NCBI RefSeq assembly: GCF_014078525.1 | Contig: NZ_MU078693.1 | Coordinates: 248,001 to 312,000, forward strand | DNA from: Nitrosopumilus sp. b3 | GTDB lineage: Archaea > Thermoproteota > Nitrososphaeria > Nitrososphaerales > Nitrosopumilaceae | Reading direction: 5' to 3' | Length of the DNA stretch: 64,000 nucleotides | Part shown: positions 17,050 to 26,462 of the stretch, in pieces | Numbering within the stretch: position 1 is the first letter of the stretch | Layout: each line of letters opens with the position of its first letter | Notes under the pieces: generated by a model | Seen by the model: only the letters and a program-made list of their open reading frames with translations | Databases searched by the model: none | Told to the model about the DNA's origin: nothing | Program-made: the position numbers and the translations under genes

Positions 17050-17946
17050 ATGAAAGCACTTGTATTTCTAATAGCATTAATTGCATTTTCATCAGGATAT
17101 TTCATAAATGAATCATTTGCTGAAATTTCTGAAAATCAAGCATTCCTTTTAGAAGGATCTGGATTTGCTGTTACTGAAGAATCAATTAGAACATCTGAAA
17201 TTGATTTGGGACTATCTTCTCAAAAACAAAGTGGAAGTACAATTAATTTTATTATTGAAGATGGATTTGTAACATTAGATAACGAAGAATTTACAATCTC
17301 TAAACTAAATGGAAAATTCTTACGTGAAGGTCAATATGTTAGAATTAATGGAAATATAGAAAGTTCAAATGGATTTGATACTTCAATTAGCTTCTTTGGA
17401 AGATTAGTTGAAGAAAGCAAAGATGCATCAGTTTATGGATTTACTGGAAGAATTACAACTATAGATGATAGTTACAAAATTCTTTACACTACTAAATTAT
17501 CTAAACTCTCTAAAATTTCCCCAGTTTCTACAGATACAAAACAATCCGAAAATCTAACTATTCATATTCTTAAAGGCTCATCAGGATTAAAAACAACTGA
17601 TGATATTACTCCAGGAGTTAACTCTGCAATTAATTTAAGATTCTTTTCTAATGATAGAATTTCAGTGACACCAGGTGCAACTATAACTATTGTAAATGAT
17701 GATGTAGTATCTCATAGTATTCTTAGTGGAAAAGAAAACTATGGTGACCGATACAATCCTTTTGAACCTGATGGAAGAATTTCTACTGGTATAATAGAGC
17801 CAGGTGAATCAATAAACATTACATTTGAGAATGCAGGATTTTACAGATTGTATGATCCTAATTACACTTGGATGAAGATTGTAGCATATGTCTTTCCAAC
17901 ATCAGATAATTTAGTTTTAGGTAAAGGTCAAAACTTGGGAAATTAA
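17050..17946 (+). CDS. Secreted protein with cupredoxin-like C-terminal domain
   Basis: 298 residues. N-terminal signal peptide (MKALVFLIALIAFSSGYF), a beta-rich central domain (about 25-160) of unknown type, and a C-terminal cupredoxin-like fold (about 215-290: TPGATITIVNDDVVSHSIL, then GESINITFENAGFYRLYDP). Thaumarchaea use many cupredoxins in electron transfer, but here the usual Cys-x-x-His-x-x-x-Met copper loop is replaced by YDPNYTWMK, so normal type 1 copper binding is unlikely. TTATAAACC lies 27 bp before the ATG (leaderless). Confidence 0.8.
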   Translation: MKALVFLIALIAFSSGYFINESFAEISENQAFLLEGSGFAVTEESIRTSEIDLGLSSQKQSGSTINFIIEDGFVTLDNEEFTISKLNGKFLREGQYVRINGNIESSNGFDTSISFFGRLVEESKDASVYGFTGRITTIDDSYKILYTTKLSKLSKISPVSTDTKQSENLTIHILKGSSGLKTTDDITPGVNSAINLRFFSNDRISVTPGATITIVNDDVVSHSILSGKENYGDRYNPFEPDGRISTGIIEPGESINITFENAGFYRLYDPNYTWMKIVAYVFPTSDNLVLGKGQNLGN

Positions 17947-18659
17947 TTTTCCCACTGCCATCGATAATTCATATATGAATCTAAACTCGTTTGATTGAAA
18001 ACCATTACTGACAAGTCTGAAAATTCTTTTCCTTCCAAATCTTTTACTGTTCCTTCAAAACTTGTTTCATTTTCAGTTGTTATAGCCTCATAAACATGAA
18101 CTTTAATTTTACTAGTATCAAAATTATTTTTTCTAAGATAAATTGCAATTTCTGATGGCATAAAGTGTTTGTCTGGTTGTTTGGGCCAAGGCCTTGGAAC
18201 TAAAATTACACTAAAACCATCAATCAAAGCTTTTTGTAACTCTAATTTTTTATCTTCAATAGGAGTAGTCACATGCATCGTAATTACTTTAGATTTGTCA
18301 AGAGGAACTTGAGCTCTTGATGCAGCAACTTGAATTGAACTAATTCCTGGAATGATTTCTACTTTGCCAAAAATTTCAATTAATCTGTCTACCACTTCTG
18401 ATTCAGAAAAATTCACATCACCTGTAAATGGAATCACTAATGTTCTATCCTCTAATTTTGGAAGAATTTCTTGATAAGATTTTTCTTGATCATTCATAGT
18501 AATTTCATAAACTTCTTTTCCTTCAATTAGATGCTCTATTGTTTTTAACGTGTATTTGTACCCGATTATTACATCACAATTCTGAATTATCTCCTTAACA
18601 ATCTCAGTTACATATTTTGGAGAACCAGGCCCAACACCAACAGCAAAAATTTTTCCCAA
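17943..18659 (-). CDS. cbiE: Cobalt-precorrin-7 (C5)-methyltransferase CbiE
   Basis: 238 residues with the tetrapyrrole methylase fold: SAM-loop VGVGPGSPKYVT at the N-terminus, PFTGDVNFSES (the GD motif) in the middle and VEIIPGISSIQ after it. It methylates C5 of the corrin ring in anaerobic-type cobalamin synthesis; its CbiT partner, which acts on C15 and decarboxylates, is encoded 40 kb away at 58,513. The gene follows a PH-like protein gene with a 2-base gap, so they are co-transcribed, and overlaps the convergent gene by 4 bases. Confidence 0.9.
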   Translation of the reverse strand: MGKIFAVGVGPGSPKYVTEIVKEIIQNCDVIIGYKYTLKTIEHLIEGKEVYEITMNDQEKSYQEILPKLEDRTLVIPFTGDVNFSESEVVDRLIEIFGKVEIIPGISSIQVAASRAQVPLDKSKVITMHVTTPIEDKKLELQKALIDGFSVILVPRPWPKQPDKHFMPSEIAIYLRKNNFDTSKIKVHVYEAITTENETSFEGTVKDLEGKEFSDLSVMVFNQTSLDSYMNYRWQWEN

Positions 18660-18661
18660 TT

Positions 18662-19153
18662 TTACTTTGTAAATTTTTGCCTGTCTTTAATATATTGCAC
18701 AAATGGCTCCCAGTCAACCTTCATGTATTTCATGGGTTCTTTAACAGGATATTTTACCCAATCTTGAGCAATTGAATACTGAAATTTCTCTCGTTTTCCA
18801 TCTTTTTCATATTCTATTAACAATGGACTTCCCCATTCTTTTTCTTCATAATTAATACTGGAAATATCATCAAATGATAATTCTACATTTCTTTCATCTT
18901 CTACATCATTCATTAACTCTTTTTCGTCATATCCATCATGACGAATCATTGTATTTTTTGATTTGATAAAATTCACTACTTGTCTTTGAGTAATTGCCTT
19001 CCACCAATTCATTTTTGACTCTGTTTTATGAATAAACATCAAATGCTTATCAGTCAAAATCAACATTCCTTCTTTTCCTCCAATAGAAAAGAATTTTTTA
19101 GATTCTCTCCAGACTGAAACTAAATGAGCCTGAATTTTCTCATCAGGATGCAT
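18662..19153 (-). CDS. PH-like domain protein, unknown function
   Basis: 163 residues. GKEGMLILTDKHLMFIHKT and the following alternating strands, with FSFDDISSINYEEKEWG, resemble a bacterial pleckstrin-homology-like fold; no signal peptide or membrane segment is present. First gene of a two-gene unit with cbiE (2-base gap), but nothing in it suggests a corrinoid reaction. Function unknown. Confidence 0.72.
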   Translation of the reverse strand: MHPDEKIQAHLVSVWRESKKFFSIGGKEGMLILTDKHLMFIHKTESKMNWWKAITQRQVVNFIKSKNTMIRHDGYDEKELMNDVEDERNVELSFDDISSINYEEKEWGSPLLIEYEKDGKREKFQYSIAQDWVKYPVKEPMKYMKVDWEPFVQYIKDRQKFTK

Positions 19154-19226
19154 ATTGATTATTTTGTTTGAGGTTGTTAAAAACTAATACAATTAGCTTT
19201 TATGTAAGCCGTTTTGAAAAAAAATA

Positions 19227-20783
19227 TTGAATAAAATATTTCTGATAATGACTTTGTCTATAATATTAGTCAGTTTCGGAAATTTGGCATTTGCTCAAGT
19301 TGTAAATTACAATAATCTAACTAATCCCGTAGTTATTTTAGAAACTAATTTAGGAAAAATCGCTATTGGATTTTTCTATGATGACGCACCAAAACATGTT
19401 GAAAATTTTATCAAATTATCTTTAAGCGGATATTATGATGGAACTCTCTTTCATAGAATTATTCCAGGTTTTATGATTCAGGGAGGTGATCCTAATACTG
19501 TAAATGGTGATCCTAACACTTGGGGAATGGGAGGTCCTGATGAAAGAGTAAATGCAGAATTTAATACAATAAAACACAACCGTGGAATTGTTTCAATGGC
19601 AAGATCTGCTGATCCTAATAGTGGTGGTTCTCAATTTTTTATAGTTCACAAAGATTCTAACTTTCTTGATGAACAATATACAGTATTTGGTAGATTGGTG
19701 ACTGAAGAAAGTTTTGAAACGCTTGATAAAATAGCTGGAGTTCAAACAGATGATAATGACAGACCAATTATTCCTGAAGAAGTAAAAATTACTAAAGTTA
19801 CAATTGTAAACGAATCTGACATTCCAAATCTATTACTGTTATCTGAACCAGAACGAACACGATCCATTGAAACCCCATCAACTGGAAATCAAAAATATGA
19901 AAGTCCTGAACATGGTATTGCATTTAGTGCACCTGCAGGTTGGTTATTGCAACAGCCTGACAAAACTCAACCAAACTCCCCTGATGTGGTTGCAGTTGGA
20001 CCTAAAATAGGAGAGATCAACCCAGTTATCTCCTTAACAGTACAACAAACAAATCAAAGAAGTCTTGATGATCTAATCTCTGAAAAAATGGAAACAATAA
20101 AACCTGTAGTTGAATCTGGAGAACTGAATATCATTTCTCAAGAAAAAATAACTGTTCATGGAAATCAAGCTTTTGCAATTGATGCAGAAGGAACTTTTTC
20201 ATCAAATGGTCAAAATTACAATGTTAAATTTAGAGAAATTATGGTTTATGGCTCTGAAAAATTTTACTCTCTTTCTTATAGCAATGGAATAAATGAATTT
20301 GATTCCCAACTCCCAAGATTTGAGGAAACTGTTGATTCTTTTAAAATTATATCTGAATCAAATGAAAACAATAATCTCACCACTGAATCAAATGAAAATC
20401 AAGAAGAAGGTGGTGGTTGTTTAATTGCAACTGCAACATATGGTTCTGAACTTGCCCCACAAGTTCAGCAACTAAGAGAGCTTAGAGATAATACCATTTT
20501 ATCCACAGAATCCGGAATGGCATTTATGAGTACATTCAACCAATTTTACTATTCATTTTCTCCAATAATAGCTGATTATGAAAGGGAAAATTCTATTTTC
20601 AAAGAAATAGTAAAATTCTCAATTACTCCTATGTTGTCTTCTTTATCAATTCTAAATTATGTAGAAATTGATTCTGAAGAAGAGATGTTAGGATATGGTA
20701 TTGGAATAATCGTAATGAATATGGGAATGTACTTTATTGCTCCGGTAATTATTGTATATAGCTTGAAAAGAAAATTTCTATAA
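19227..20783 (+). CDS. Secreted cyclophilin-type peptidyl-prolyl isomerase with C-terminal CFI-box-like region
   Basis: 518 residues. A signal peptide (1-23, ending NLAFAQ) is followed by a cyclophilin domain (about 30-195: FHRIIPGFMIQGGDP, GSQFFIVHKD), which isomerises proline bonds outside the membrane. A second domain (about 225-360, starting APAGWLLQQPD) resembles PsbP-like folds. GGGCLIATATYGSELAPQVQ near 395 is a CFI-box motif of archaeal surface proteins, and a final transmembrane helix lies at about 490-513. TTG start; TTTATG 27 bp upstream supports it. Probably a cell-surface folding factor. Confidence 0.88.
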   Translation: MNKIFLIMTLSIILVSFGNLAFAQVVNYNNLTNPVVILETNLGKIAIGFFYDDAPKHVENFIKLSLSGYYDGTLFHRIIPGFMIQGGDPNTVNGDPNTWGMGGPDERVNAEFNTIKHNRGIVSMARSADPNSGGSQFFIVHKDSNFLDEQYTVFGRLVTEESFETLDKIAGVQTDDNDRPIIPEEVKITKVTIVNESDIPNLLLLSEPERTRSIETPSTGNQKYESPEHGIAFSAPAGWLLQQPDKTQPNSPDVVAVGPKIGEINPVISLTVQQTNQRSLDDLISEKMETIKPVVESGELNIISQEKITVHGNQAFAIDAEGTFSSNGQNYNVKFREIMVYGSEKFYSLSYSNGINEFDSQLPRFEETVDSFKIISESNENNNLTTESNENQEEGGGCLIATATYGSELAPQVQQLRELRDNTILSTESGMAFMSTFNQFYYSFSPIIADYERENSIFKEIVKFSITPMLSSLSILNYVEIDSEEEMLGYGIGIIVMNMGMYFIAPVIIVYSLKRKFL

Positions 20784-20824
20784 ATCCAGTTCTATTTCTT
20801 AATAATTAAAAATAAATTCTCTTT

Positions 20825-22180
20825 TTACCAAACATCATCTACTTCATCAAGTACTTTGTATTCTTTTTCAGGCTCACGTCTCATGAATTTTAATCTGGAA
20901 ATATCTCTATCAAAGAAAATGTCTGCTGCCCAATCAAGAAATACTCTAAAACGCTTATCCCATGTGGGTATTTTTGACAAATAAACATTTCTCCAAAGTA
21001 GCCATGCTACAATACCGTGAATATTCATACCCAAAAATGTAGCAATTCCTGTTCTTTTTCCAATTATTGCCATTTGACCTTTTGATTCATAAACAAATTT
21101 TGTTTTTTCTTGATTTTTAATTAATGAATAAAGATTTTTAGCTGCAACCTTTGCCTGCGCTTCTGCAATTTGAGCAGTAGGTGCAAAGGGTCTTTGAGTT
21201 TTAGGATCTAGAAATAATGCACAGTCTCCAATTGCAAAAACCCCTGGAAAATCAACTACTTCTAAATTATCATCAACAATAATTTTCCCCTTATCTGTTT
21301 TGAATAATGATCTTTTAATTGTATTAACTGGTGTAACACCAGCAGTCCAAACTACAGTTTTAGATTGTATGGAACTTACTACTGTTTCATCAATTGCATC
21401 TTTATCAACATCTAATCTTTTTATCATAACTTCATCTCCATTAAAACTTGTAACAGCTGTCTGAAGCTTTATCTCAACTCCATGTCCAATTAATTTCTCT
21501 TGTGCAAACTTTGCTAGACTTTCACTAAACCCAGGTAAAATATTTGGTAATGCTTCTAAAACAATTACACGAATATCTTCTTTTTTGATATTTGGATAAT
21601 ATTTTCTTACATCTAAAAGAAGATCTATTAATTCTCCTGCTGTCTCTATTCCTGCAAAACCCCCTCCTACAATAACAAAAGTTAGAAGACTTTTCTTTAA
21701 AATTGGATTAGTCTCATTTTCAGCCTGCTCAAGCATATCAATAATTCTATTTCTTACAAGAACTGCATCATTGAGTGTCTTCATTTGGAATGCATTTTTT
21801 TCAAGATCAATCATTCCAAAAAAGTTAGTTTCACTACCTAATGCAACAACTAGAAAATCATAATGAATTGAAATTCCTCTCTTGTCTCTACTTCCCCATA
21901 AATTAACAATCTTTCCATATGGATCAATGTTTTTGACTCTTCCCTCGTAAAAAACTGCCTTTTTTGTAATTGTTCTAATTGGCATTACAATATGTCTTGT
22001 CTCAATCATTCCTGATGCTACTTGAGGTAACATTGGCGTAAAAAGCAAGAAATTATCTTCACTTACTAACACAATCTCGATTTCTGAATCATTTTTAAAA
22101 TAACTCTCTAATTTCCTAGTACATTCTAGACCTGCAAAACCTCCTCCTAAAACAACAATTTTTTTCCTATTTCGAGCCAT
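20825..22180 (-). CDS. ndh: Type II NADH dehydrogenase (NDH-2)
   Basis: 451 residues. FAD-binding GGGFAGLE near residues 11-18, NAD-binding VGGGFAGIETAGEL near 170, and GVFAIGDCAL near 310, the standard order of NDH-2 flavoproteins that oxidise NADH and reduce membrane quinone without proton pumping. The C-terminal region (LWRNVYLSKIPTWDKRFRVF) is the amphipathic membrane-attachment part. A related oxidoreductase is cut off at the window start. Single gene unit; converges on the cyclophilin gene. Confidence 0.92.
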   Translation of the reverse strand: MARNRKKIVVLGGGFAGLECTRKLESYFKNDSEIEIVLVSEDNFLLFTPMLPQVASGMIETRHIVMPIRTITKKAVFYEGRVKNIDPYGKIVNLWGSRDKRGISIHYDFLVVALGSETNFFGMIDLEKNAFQMKTLNDAVLVRNRIIDMLEQAENETNPILKKSLLTFVIVGGGFAGIETAGELIDLLLDVRKYYPNIKKEDIRVIVLEALPNILPGFSESLAKFAQEKLIGHGVEIKLQTAVTSFNGDEVMIKRLDVDKDAIDETVVSSIQSKTVVWTAGVTPVNTIKRSLFKTDKGKIIVDDNLEVVDFPGVFAIGDCALFLDPKTQRPFAPTAQIAEAQAKVAAKNLYSLIKNQEKTKFVYESKGQMAIIGKRTGIATFLGMNIHGIVAWLLWRNVYLSKIPTWDKRFRVFLDWAADIFFDRDISRLKFMRREPEKEYKVLDEVDDVW

Positions 22181-22256
22181 TTACCTCTACCCACAAAATT
22201 ACTGAATATATCCTATGAGATTAATATCTAAAATGATATTATTATTCATAAAATTT

Positions 22257-22922
22257 TCAGGCTCTCATAATATCTGAATGTAAGATATCATAAGCCCTTG
22301 AGGCATCCTTTTCATTTAGGATAATTATGATACTATCTTGACTGAAAAATGCATTTACAAGCTCTATACCATTTGCATGTAATACTTCGGCAACATAAGA
22401 GACTACGTCTGACTGGTTTTGTGTAATAGGTATTGAAATTCTAATCTTTGCAAGACCGGTACTAAACATATCCTCCCTGCTTGGTACATTATTGAAAATT
22501 TGCCTTATATCCTCTAAATCTTCAGTTAGAAATCTAAAAGAATCAGATAATCTAAAAAACTCATAATTGTTTGTAACCTTTGAGAATTTATCTAGTATAG
22601 CCATAGGATCCATCTCATCTGATTCCTTCACTGAAAATTTAATGTCCATTATCCCATCAGTTAGCGCCAATCTAGCATTTTTCAAAACTGATTCCTCTCT
22701 GATCTCTTCTTTAATGTCAAATGAATCTGCATATCGTTTTATTGCAACAACTACTGTATTGAGATTAACTGGATTTCCAAGAATTTTTTCAATTTCTGGT
22801 TGAATTTTTACAGCCAATGCTGTATAGTTAATCAAATCCATTTTCATGCAATCATAAATTGAACGATTTCTAGTAATGATCTCTCTTACAACTTCAGGAA
22901 TTGACATGCTTGCAACTCTCAT
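22257..22922 (-). CDS. ACT-like domain regulatory protein, unknown ligand
   Basis: 221 residues. An N-terminal helical region (1-75), a middle segment with paired strands, and a C-terminal domain (about 150-221: TGLAKIRISIPITQNQSDVVS, then GIELVNAFFSQDSIIIILNE) with the beta-alpha-beta-beta-alpha-beta pattern of ACT domains that bind amino acids. No catalytic part, so it may be a ligand-sensing regulator. CTATTATAATTG about 27 bp upstream gives its promoter. Divergent from hsp20. Confidence 0.78.
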   Translation of the reverse strand: MRVASMSIPEVVREIITRNRSIYDCMKMDLINYTALAVKIQPEIEKILGNPVNLNTVVVAIKRYADSFDIKEEIREESVLKNARLALTDGIMDIKFSVKESDEMDPMAILDKFSKVTNNYEFFRLSDSFRFLTEDLEDIRQIFNNVPSREDMFSTGLAKIRISIPITQNQSDVVSYVAEVLHANGIELVNAFFSQDSIIIILNEKDASRAYDILHSDIMRA

Positions 22923-22982
22923 TAAAATTATTATAATATGTCAATTATAATAGGATTATGTAAGAAATCAAGGAAATTACAA

Positions 22983-23020
22983 TAATCTTTATATAATGTC
23001 ATATACATTACATATTATAG
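22983..23020 (+). promoter_or_regulatory. Strong TATA promoter of the hsp20-cdc48 unit
   Basis: TTTATATAA at 22,988-22,996 centres about 28 bp before the GTG at 23,021 of hsp20. The segment 22,923-23,020 also carries the divergent TATA element for the ACT-domain gene. Confidence 0.6.
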
Positions 23021-23527
23021 GTGAATATGACAATGTTCTTTGATAGTGAATTTGATAGAATCTTCAAGAGAATGTCAAACTCTTTTTTTGATATAGATGA
23101 CATTTTTGAGGAATTCAAGGGTAATGGTTCTACCTCTGGTCCATTTTATTATGGATATACAATGACCGTTGGTCCAGATGGAAAACCCGTTGTAAAAGAG
23201 TACGGAAATGTCAAACCAGGCCTTCTCCCAACTTCTGATACAAGAGAACCAGTAGTTGACACCATAGTCGATGAAAAGGAAAAAGTAGTAAAACTCATAG
23301 CTGAGATGCCAGGAGTAGAAAAGACTGATGTCAAAATTGTAGTTGAAAACAAAACTGTAGATCTTTCTGCAGAACATGGTCAAAAGAAATACCATGTAAA
23401 AGTTCCAGTTCAACAAAAAATTGATGAGAACTCTGCAAAGGCTTCTTACAAAAATGGAGTTTTAGAAATTCTCTTCAAGTTAATTGAAGAGGAAAAACCA
23501 AAAGGCAAAACGGTGGAGGTTGAATAA
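23021..23527 (+). CDS. Small heat-shock protein, Hsp20/alpha-crystallin
   Basis: 168 residues. N-terminal F-rich arm (residues 5-30: FDSEFDRIFKRMSNSFFDID), alpha-crystallin domain (about 75-158: IVDEKEKVVKLIAEMPGVEK, KNGVLEILFK) and a short C-terminus. An oligomeric holdase that keeps unfolded proteins soluble. The A-x-x-x-n-G-x-L motif is seen as ASYKNGVLEI. Start is GTG at 23,021 or ATG at 23,027. It is followed after 27 bp by cdc48, coupling a holdase to an unfoldase. Confidence 0.94.
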   Translation: MNMTMFFDSEFDRIFKRMSNSFFDIDDIFEEFKGNGSTSGPFYYGYTMTVGPDGKPVVKEYGNVKPGLLPTSDTREPVVDTIVDEKEKVVKLIAEMPGVEKTDVKIVVENKTVDLSAEHGQKKYHVKVPVQQKIDENSAKASYKNGVLEILFKLIEEEKPKGKTVEVE

Positions 23528-23554
23528 ACCCCCCTTAATTTTTGAGGTAATGAT

Positions 23555-25690
23555 ATGAGTGAAATTATTTTAAAAATAGATGAAATTCCACAACAACATG
23601 TTGGAAAAGGTAGAGCAATTGTTGATCCTAAAATTATCGAGGATCAAAAATGGAATACTGGACAAATATTAGAATTAGCGTATAACAAAAAAACACATGT
23701 AAAACTATGGCCAGGTGCACCTGAAGAATATGGTACAGGAATAATCAAAATAGATGGAATGACAAGACAAAATATTGGTGCAGCAATTGGCGATAAAATT
23801 TCATTAAAATCAGTCGAAGCTGAAAATGCAGAACAGATCGTTTTATCTCCAACTGAAAAAATCTCAGCTGATGGATTACAAGAATACATGATTTACAATT
23901 ATCTAAATCATGTATTTACAACAGGAGATTCTGTATCTTTGAATACCCAAATGGGAGGACGAGTTCAGTTTGTTGTAACTAGTACCAAACCATCAAAACC
24001 AGTAATTGTTACTGAAAACACCATATTCAAACTAGGTTCAATGACTAAAGCAGTTGATACATCCGTTCCAAGAATTACATATGATGAACTTGGAGGCCTA
24101 AAACATGAGGTACTAAAAATTCGTGAGATGGTAGAATTACCAATGAGGCATCCAGAATTATTTGAAAAAATAGGTGTTGAGGCACCAAAAGGTGTTTTAT
24201 TATATGGCCCACCTGGAACGGGTAAAACTCTACTTGCAAAAGCAGTAGCTGGAGAAACTAATGCCCATTTCATTTCACTTAGTGGTCCAGAAATTATGGG
24301 AAAATATTATGGAGAAAGTGAGGAGAAAATTAGAGAAATATTCTCACAGGCAGAAGAAAACTCACCAAGTATTATTTTCATAGATGAAATTGATTCTATT
24401 GCTCCAAAGAGAGATGAGGTATCTGGAGAAGTTGAGAAGAGAATAGTATCACAACTATTGACACTAATGGATGGAATGAAGTCTAGAGGAAAAGTTGTAG
24501 TTATTGCAGCAACAAATAGACCAGACTCAATTGATCCCGCACTTAGAAGACCCGGTAGATTTGATAGAGAAATAGAAATTGGAATTCCTGATACTGAGGG
24601 GAGATTTGATATTCTCTCAATTCACACACGTGGAATGCCAATTGATGAAAAAGTAGATCTTAAACAAATCTCAAAAATAACACATGGATTTGTAGGAGCT
24701 GATTTGGAAGTTTTATCCAAAGAGGCTGCAATGAGATCTCTTCGTAGAATTCTACCTGAGATTGATCTTGATGAAGAAAAAATCTCATCAGAGATTCTGC
24801 AAAAGATCCAAATCACAAGTGAAGACTTTAGAGATGCACTAAAAGAAGTAAGACCAAGTGCACTAAGAGAAGTCCAAGTCCAAATACCAGATGTTAGTTG
24901 GGATGATGTTGGAGGTTTAGATAAACTAAAAGAAGAACTCTTAGAGGCAGTTGAATGGCCTATGAAATACAAAGATGCATACGATTATGTTGACATAGAA
25001 TCTCCAAAAGGAATTCTACTTCATGGTCCACCTGGAACTGGAAAAACATTGATTGCAAAAGCACTTGCAAAAATGACAGAGTCCAACTTTATCAGCATCA
25101 AAGGCCCTGAATTACTTTCAAAATGGGTAGGTGAATCTGAAAAAGGAGTAAGAGAAATTTTCAGAAAAGCACGACAAGCAGCACCATGTATTATTTTCTT
25201 AGATGAAGTAGATGCACTTGTACCTCGAAGAGGTAGTGGAGATTCAGGTTCTCATGTCACAGAAAATGTAGTCTCACAAATATTAACTGAAATTGATGGA
25301 CTCGAAGAACTACACAATGTGTTAATCATTGGTGCTACAAATCGATTAGATATTGTTGATGAAGCACTTCTAAGACCAGGTAGATTTGATAGAATCATTG
25401 AAGTTCCAAATCCTGATACAAAGGGAAGACAACATATCTTTGAGATTCATACAAAAAAGAAACCACTTGCCAGTGATGTCAACATTACAAAACTAGTTGA
25501 ACTAACTGATGGCTTTAGCGGTGCAGAAATTGCAGCCGTTGCAAACATAGCAGCAATAACTGCTTTGAAGAGGTATGTTAGTGGAAAATCTCAAAATGTT
25601 AAAGAAATCAAGATCACCCAAAAAGATTTGATTGATTCAATAGATAAGGTAAAGCCTCAAAAAAAGGAGGCTCCTATCCCCAATCCATAA
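23555..25690 (+). CDS. cdc48: Cdc48/VAT AAA+ ATPase
   Basis: 711 residues. N-terminal double-psi barrel and four-stranded domain (1-190), D1 AAA module with Walker A GPPGTGKT near 218 and [10 protein letters not shown] near 275, D2 with HGPPGTGKT near 489 and [10 protein letters not shown] near 546, plus arginine-finger segments (RRPGRFDRE and LRPGRFDRI). Hexameric unfoldase that extracts proteins and feeds them to the proteasome. GAGGT at 23,544-23,548 is a ribosome-binding site 7 bp before the ATG. Second gene of an operon with hsp20. Confidence 0.97.
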   Translation: MSEIILKIDEIPQQHVGKGRAIVDPKIIEDQKWNTGQILELAYNKKTHVKLWPGAPEEYGTGIIKIDGMTRQNIGAAIGDKISLKSVEAENAEQIVLSPTEKISADGLQEYMIYNYLNHVFTTGDSVSLNTQMGGRVQFVVTSTKPSKPVIVTENTIFKLGSMTKAVDTSVPRITYDELGGLKHEVLKIREMVELPMRHPELFEKIGVEAPKGVLLYGPPGTGKTLLAKAVAGETNAHFISLSGPEIMGKYYGESEEKIREIFSQAEENSPSIIFIDEIDSIAPKRDEVSGEVEKRIVSQLLTLMDGMKSRGKVVVIAATNRPDSIDPALRRPGRFDREIEIGIPDTEGRFDILSIHTRGMPIDEKVDLKQISKITHGFVGADLEVLSKEAAMRSLRRILPEIDLDEEKISSEILQKIQITSEDFRDALKEVRPSALREVQVQIPDVSWDDVGGLDKLKEELLEAVEWPMKYKDAYDYVDIESPKGILLHGPPGTGKTLIAKALAKMTESNFISIKGPELLSKWVGESEKGVREIFRKARQAAPCIIFLDEVDALVPRRGSGDSGSHVTENVVSQILTEIDGLEELHNVLIIGATNRLDIVDEALLRPGRFDRIIEVPNPDTKGRQHIFEIHTKKKPLASDVNITKLVELTDGFSGAEIAAVANIAAITALKRYVSGKSQNVKEIKITQKDLIDSIDKVKPQKKEAPIPNP

Positions 25691-25725
25691 AATAGTCTAA
25701 ATACTAAGGGTGATGAGACAAATCA

Positions 25726-25944
25726 ATGAAACTGTATCTTGACTTTAATCCATGCCAAGAGTGCAATACCATGATGGCAGAATTGAGTAGTCCTGAGATG
25801 TTATTTGCTGATGAAAAAACTAGAGCAGATGAATCAGCAAAGTTTCTTCGACACCTAACATACAACCACAATGAAGTAGTTCAAGCAGTAATGGAAGATC
25901 TTCCTAAACAAAAGAAAGATCAAGAGCCTGATTTCTACAAATAA
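25726..25944 (+). CDS. Small conserved-looking protein with CxxC, unknown function
   Basis: 72 residues, hydrophilic and helical. CQEC at residues 10-13 could bind a metal but there is no second pair. Not recognised. GGTGATG about 11 bp before the ATG is an anti-SD match, so it is translated from a leadered transcript, probably continuing from cdc48 35 bp upstream. Confidence 0.65.
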   Translation: MKLYLDFNPCQECNTMMAELSSPEMLFADEKTRADESAKFLRHLTYNHNEVVQAVMEDLPKQKKDQEPDFYK

Positions 25945-26016
25945 CTCTCTTTTTCATTATTAGAAATTAGTAATCATATTCAAATACAAAATTATTCTAG
26001 TTTGTATGAGAAAAAA

Positions 26017-26445
26017 ATGAAATCTAGTCTAGTTTTAAGTCTGATGATTCTGTTTACTAGTATTCCATTTGCATTGGCAATTGAAACAGAACAAGAACCA
26101 GAACCACCAGAAATGCCAGAGCCATCTCCGGAACCAGAACCCATTCGTATGCCAGAGCCATCTCCAGCACCGGCACCATTCCCAGAAGAATCTGAATCAG
26201 AAAAAATAAAACGCCTAACTGAAGAAAATGACAAACTAAAACAACAAAACACCAATCTTCAAGGAGAGATATCTAGTCTAAAAAATGAAAAGAATAGATT
26301 ACAAGAACAGATAACAGAATTAAACGATACAATTTCAAGTCTTAAAGAAATTACAATGGAACAACTACGTGTAATAATAGATTTGGCAAATAGACTAAAA
26401 GATGTAATCTTTGAAAAAATATTTTCTCCTACAATTAACTTGTAG
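26017..26445 (+). CDS. Secreted proline/glutamate-repeat coiled-coil protein
   Basis: 142 residues from ATG 26,017. Signal peptide MKSSLVLSLMILFTSIPFALA, then a low-complexity stretch with two MPEPSP repeats rich in Pro and Glu (about 22-60), then a heptad coiled coil (about 65-130: KRLTEENDKLKQQNTNLQG). No membrane anchor after the signal peptide. The Pro-Glu arm plus coiled coil looks like a spacer or scaffold on the cell surface; exact role unknown. The in-frame TTG at 26,002 would put extra charged residues before the signal peptide and is not preferred. Confidence 0.78.
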   Translation: MKSSLVLSLMILFTSIPFALAIETEQEPEPPEMPEPSPEPEPIRMPEPSPAPAPFPEESESEKIKRLTEENDKLKQQNTNLQGEISSLKNEKNRLQEQITELNDTISSLKEITMEQLRVIIDLANRLKDVIFEKIFSPTINL

Positions 26446-26462
26446 GATTTTTTTTGAATTTT

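Noticed and set aside
23075-23416. Minus-strand open frames opposite hsp20
   Set aside because: The plus-strand Hsp20 with alpha-crystallin motif is clear; the antisense frames show no domain and no promoter.
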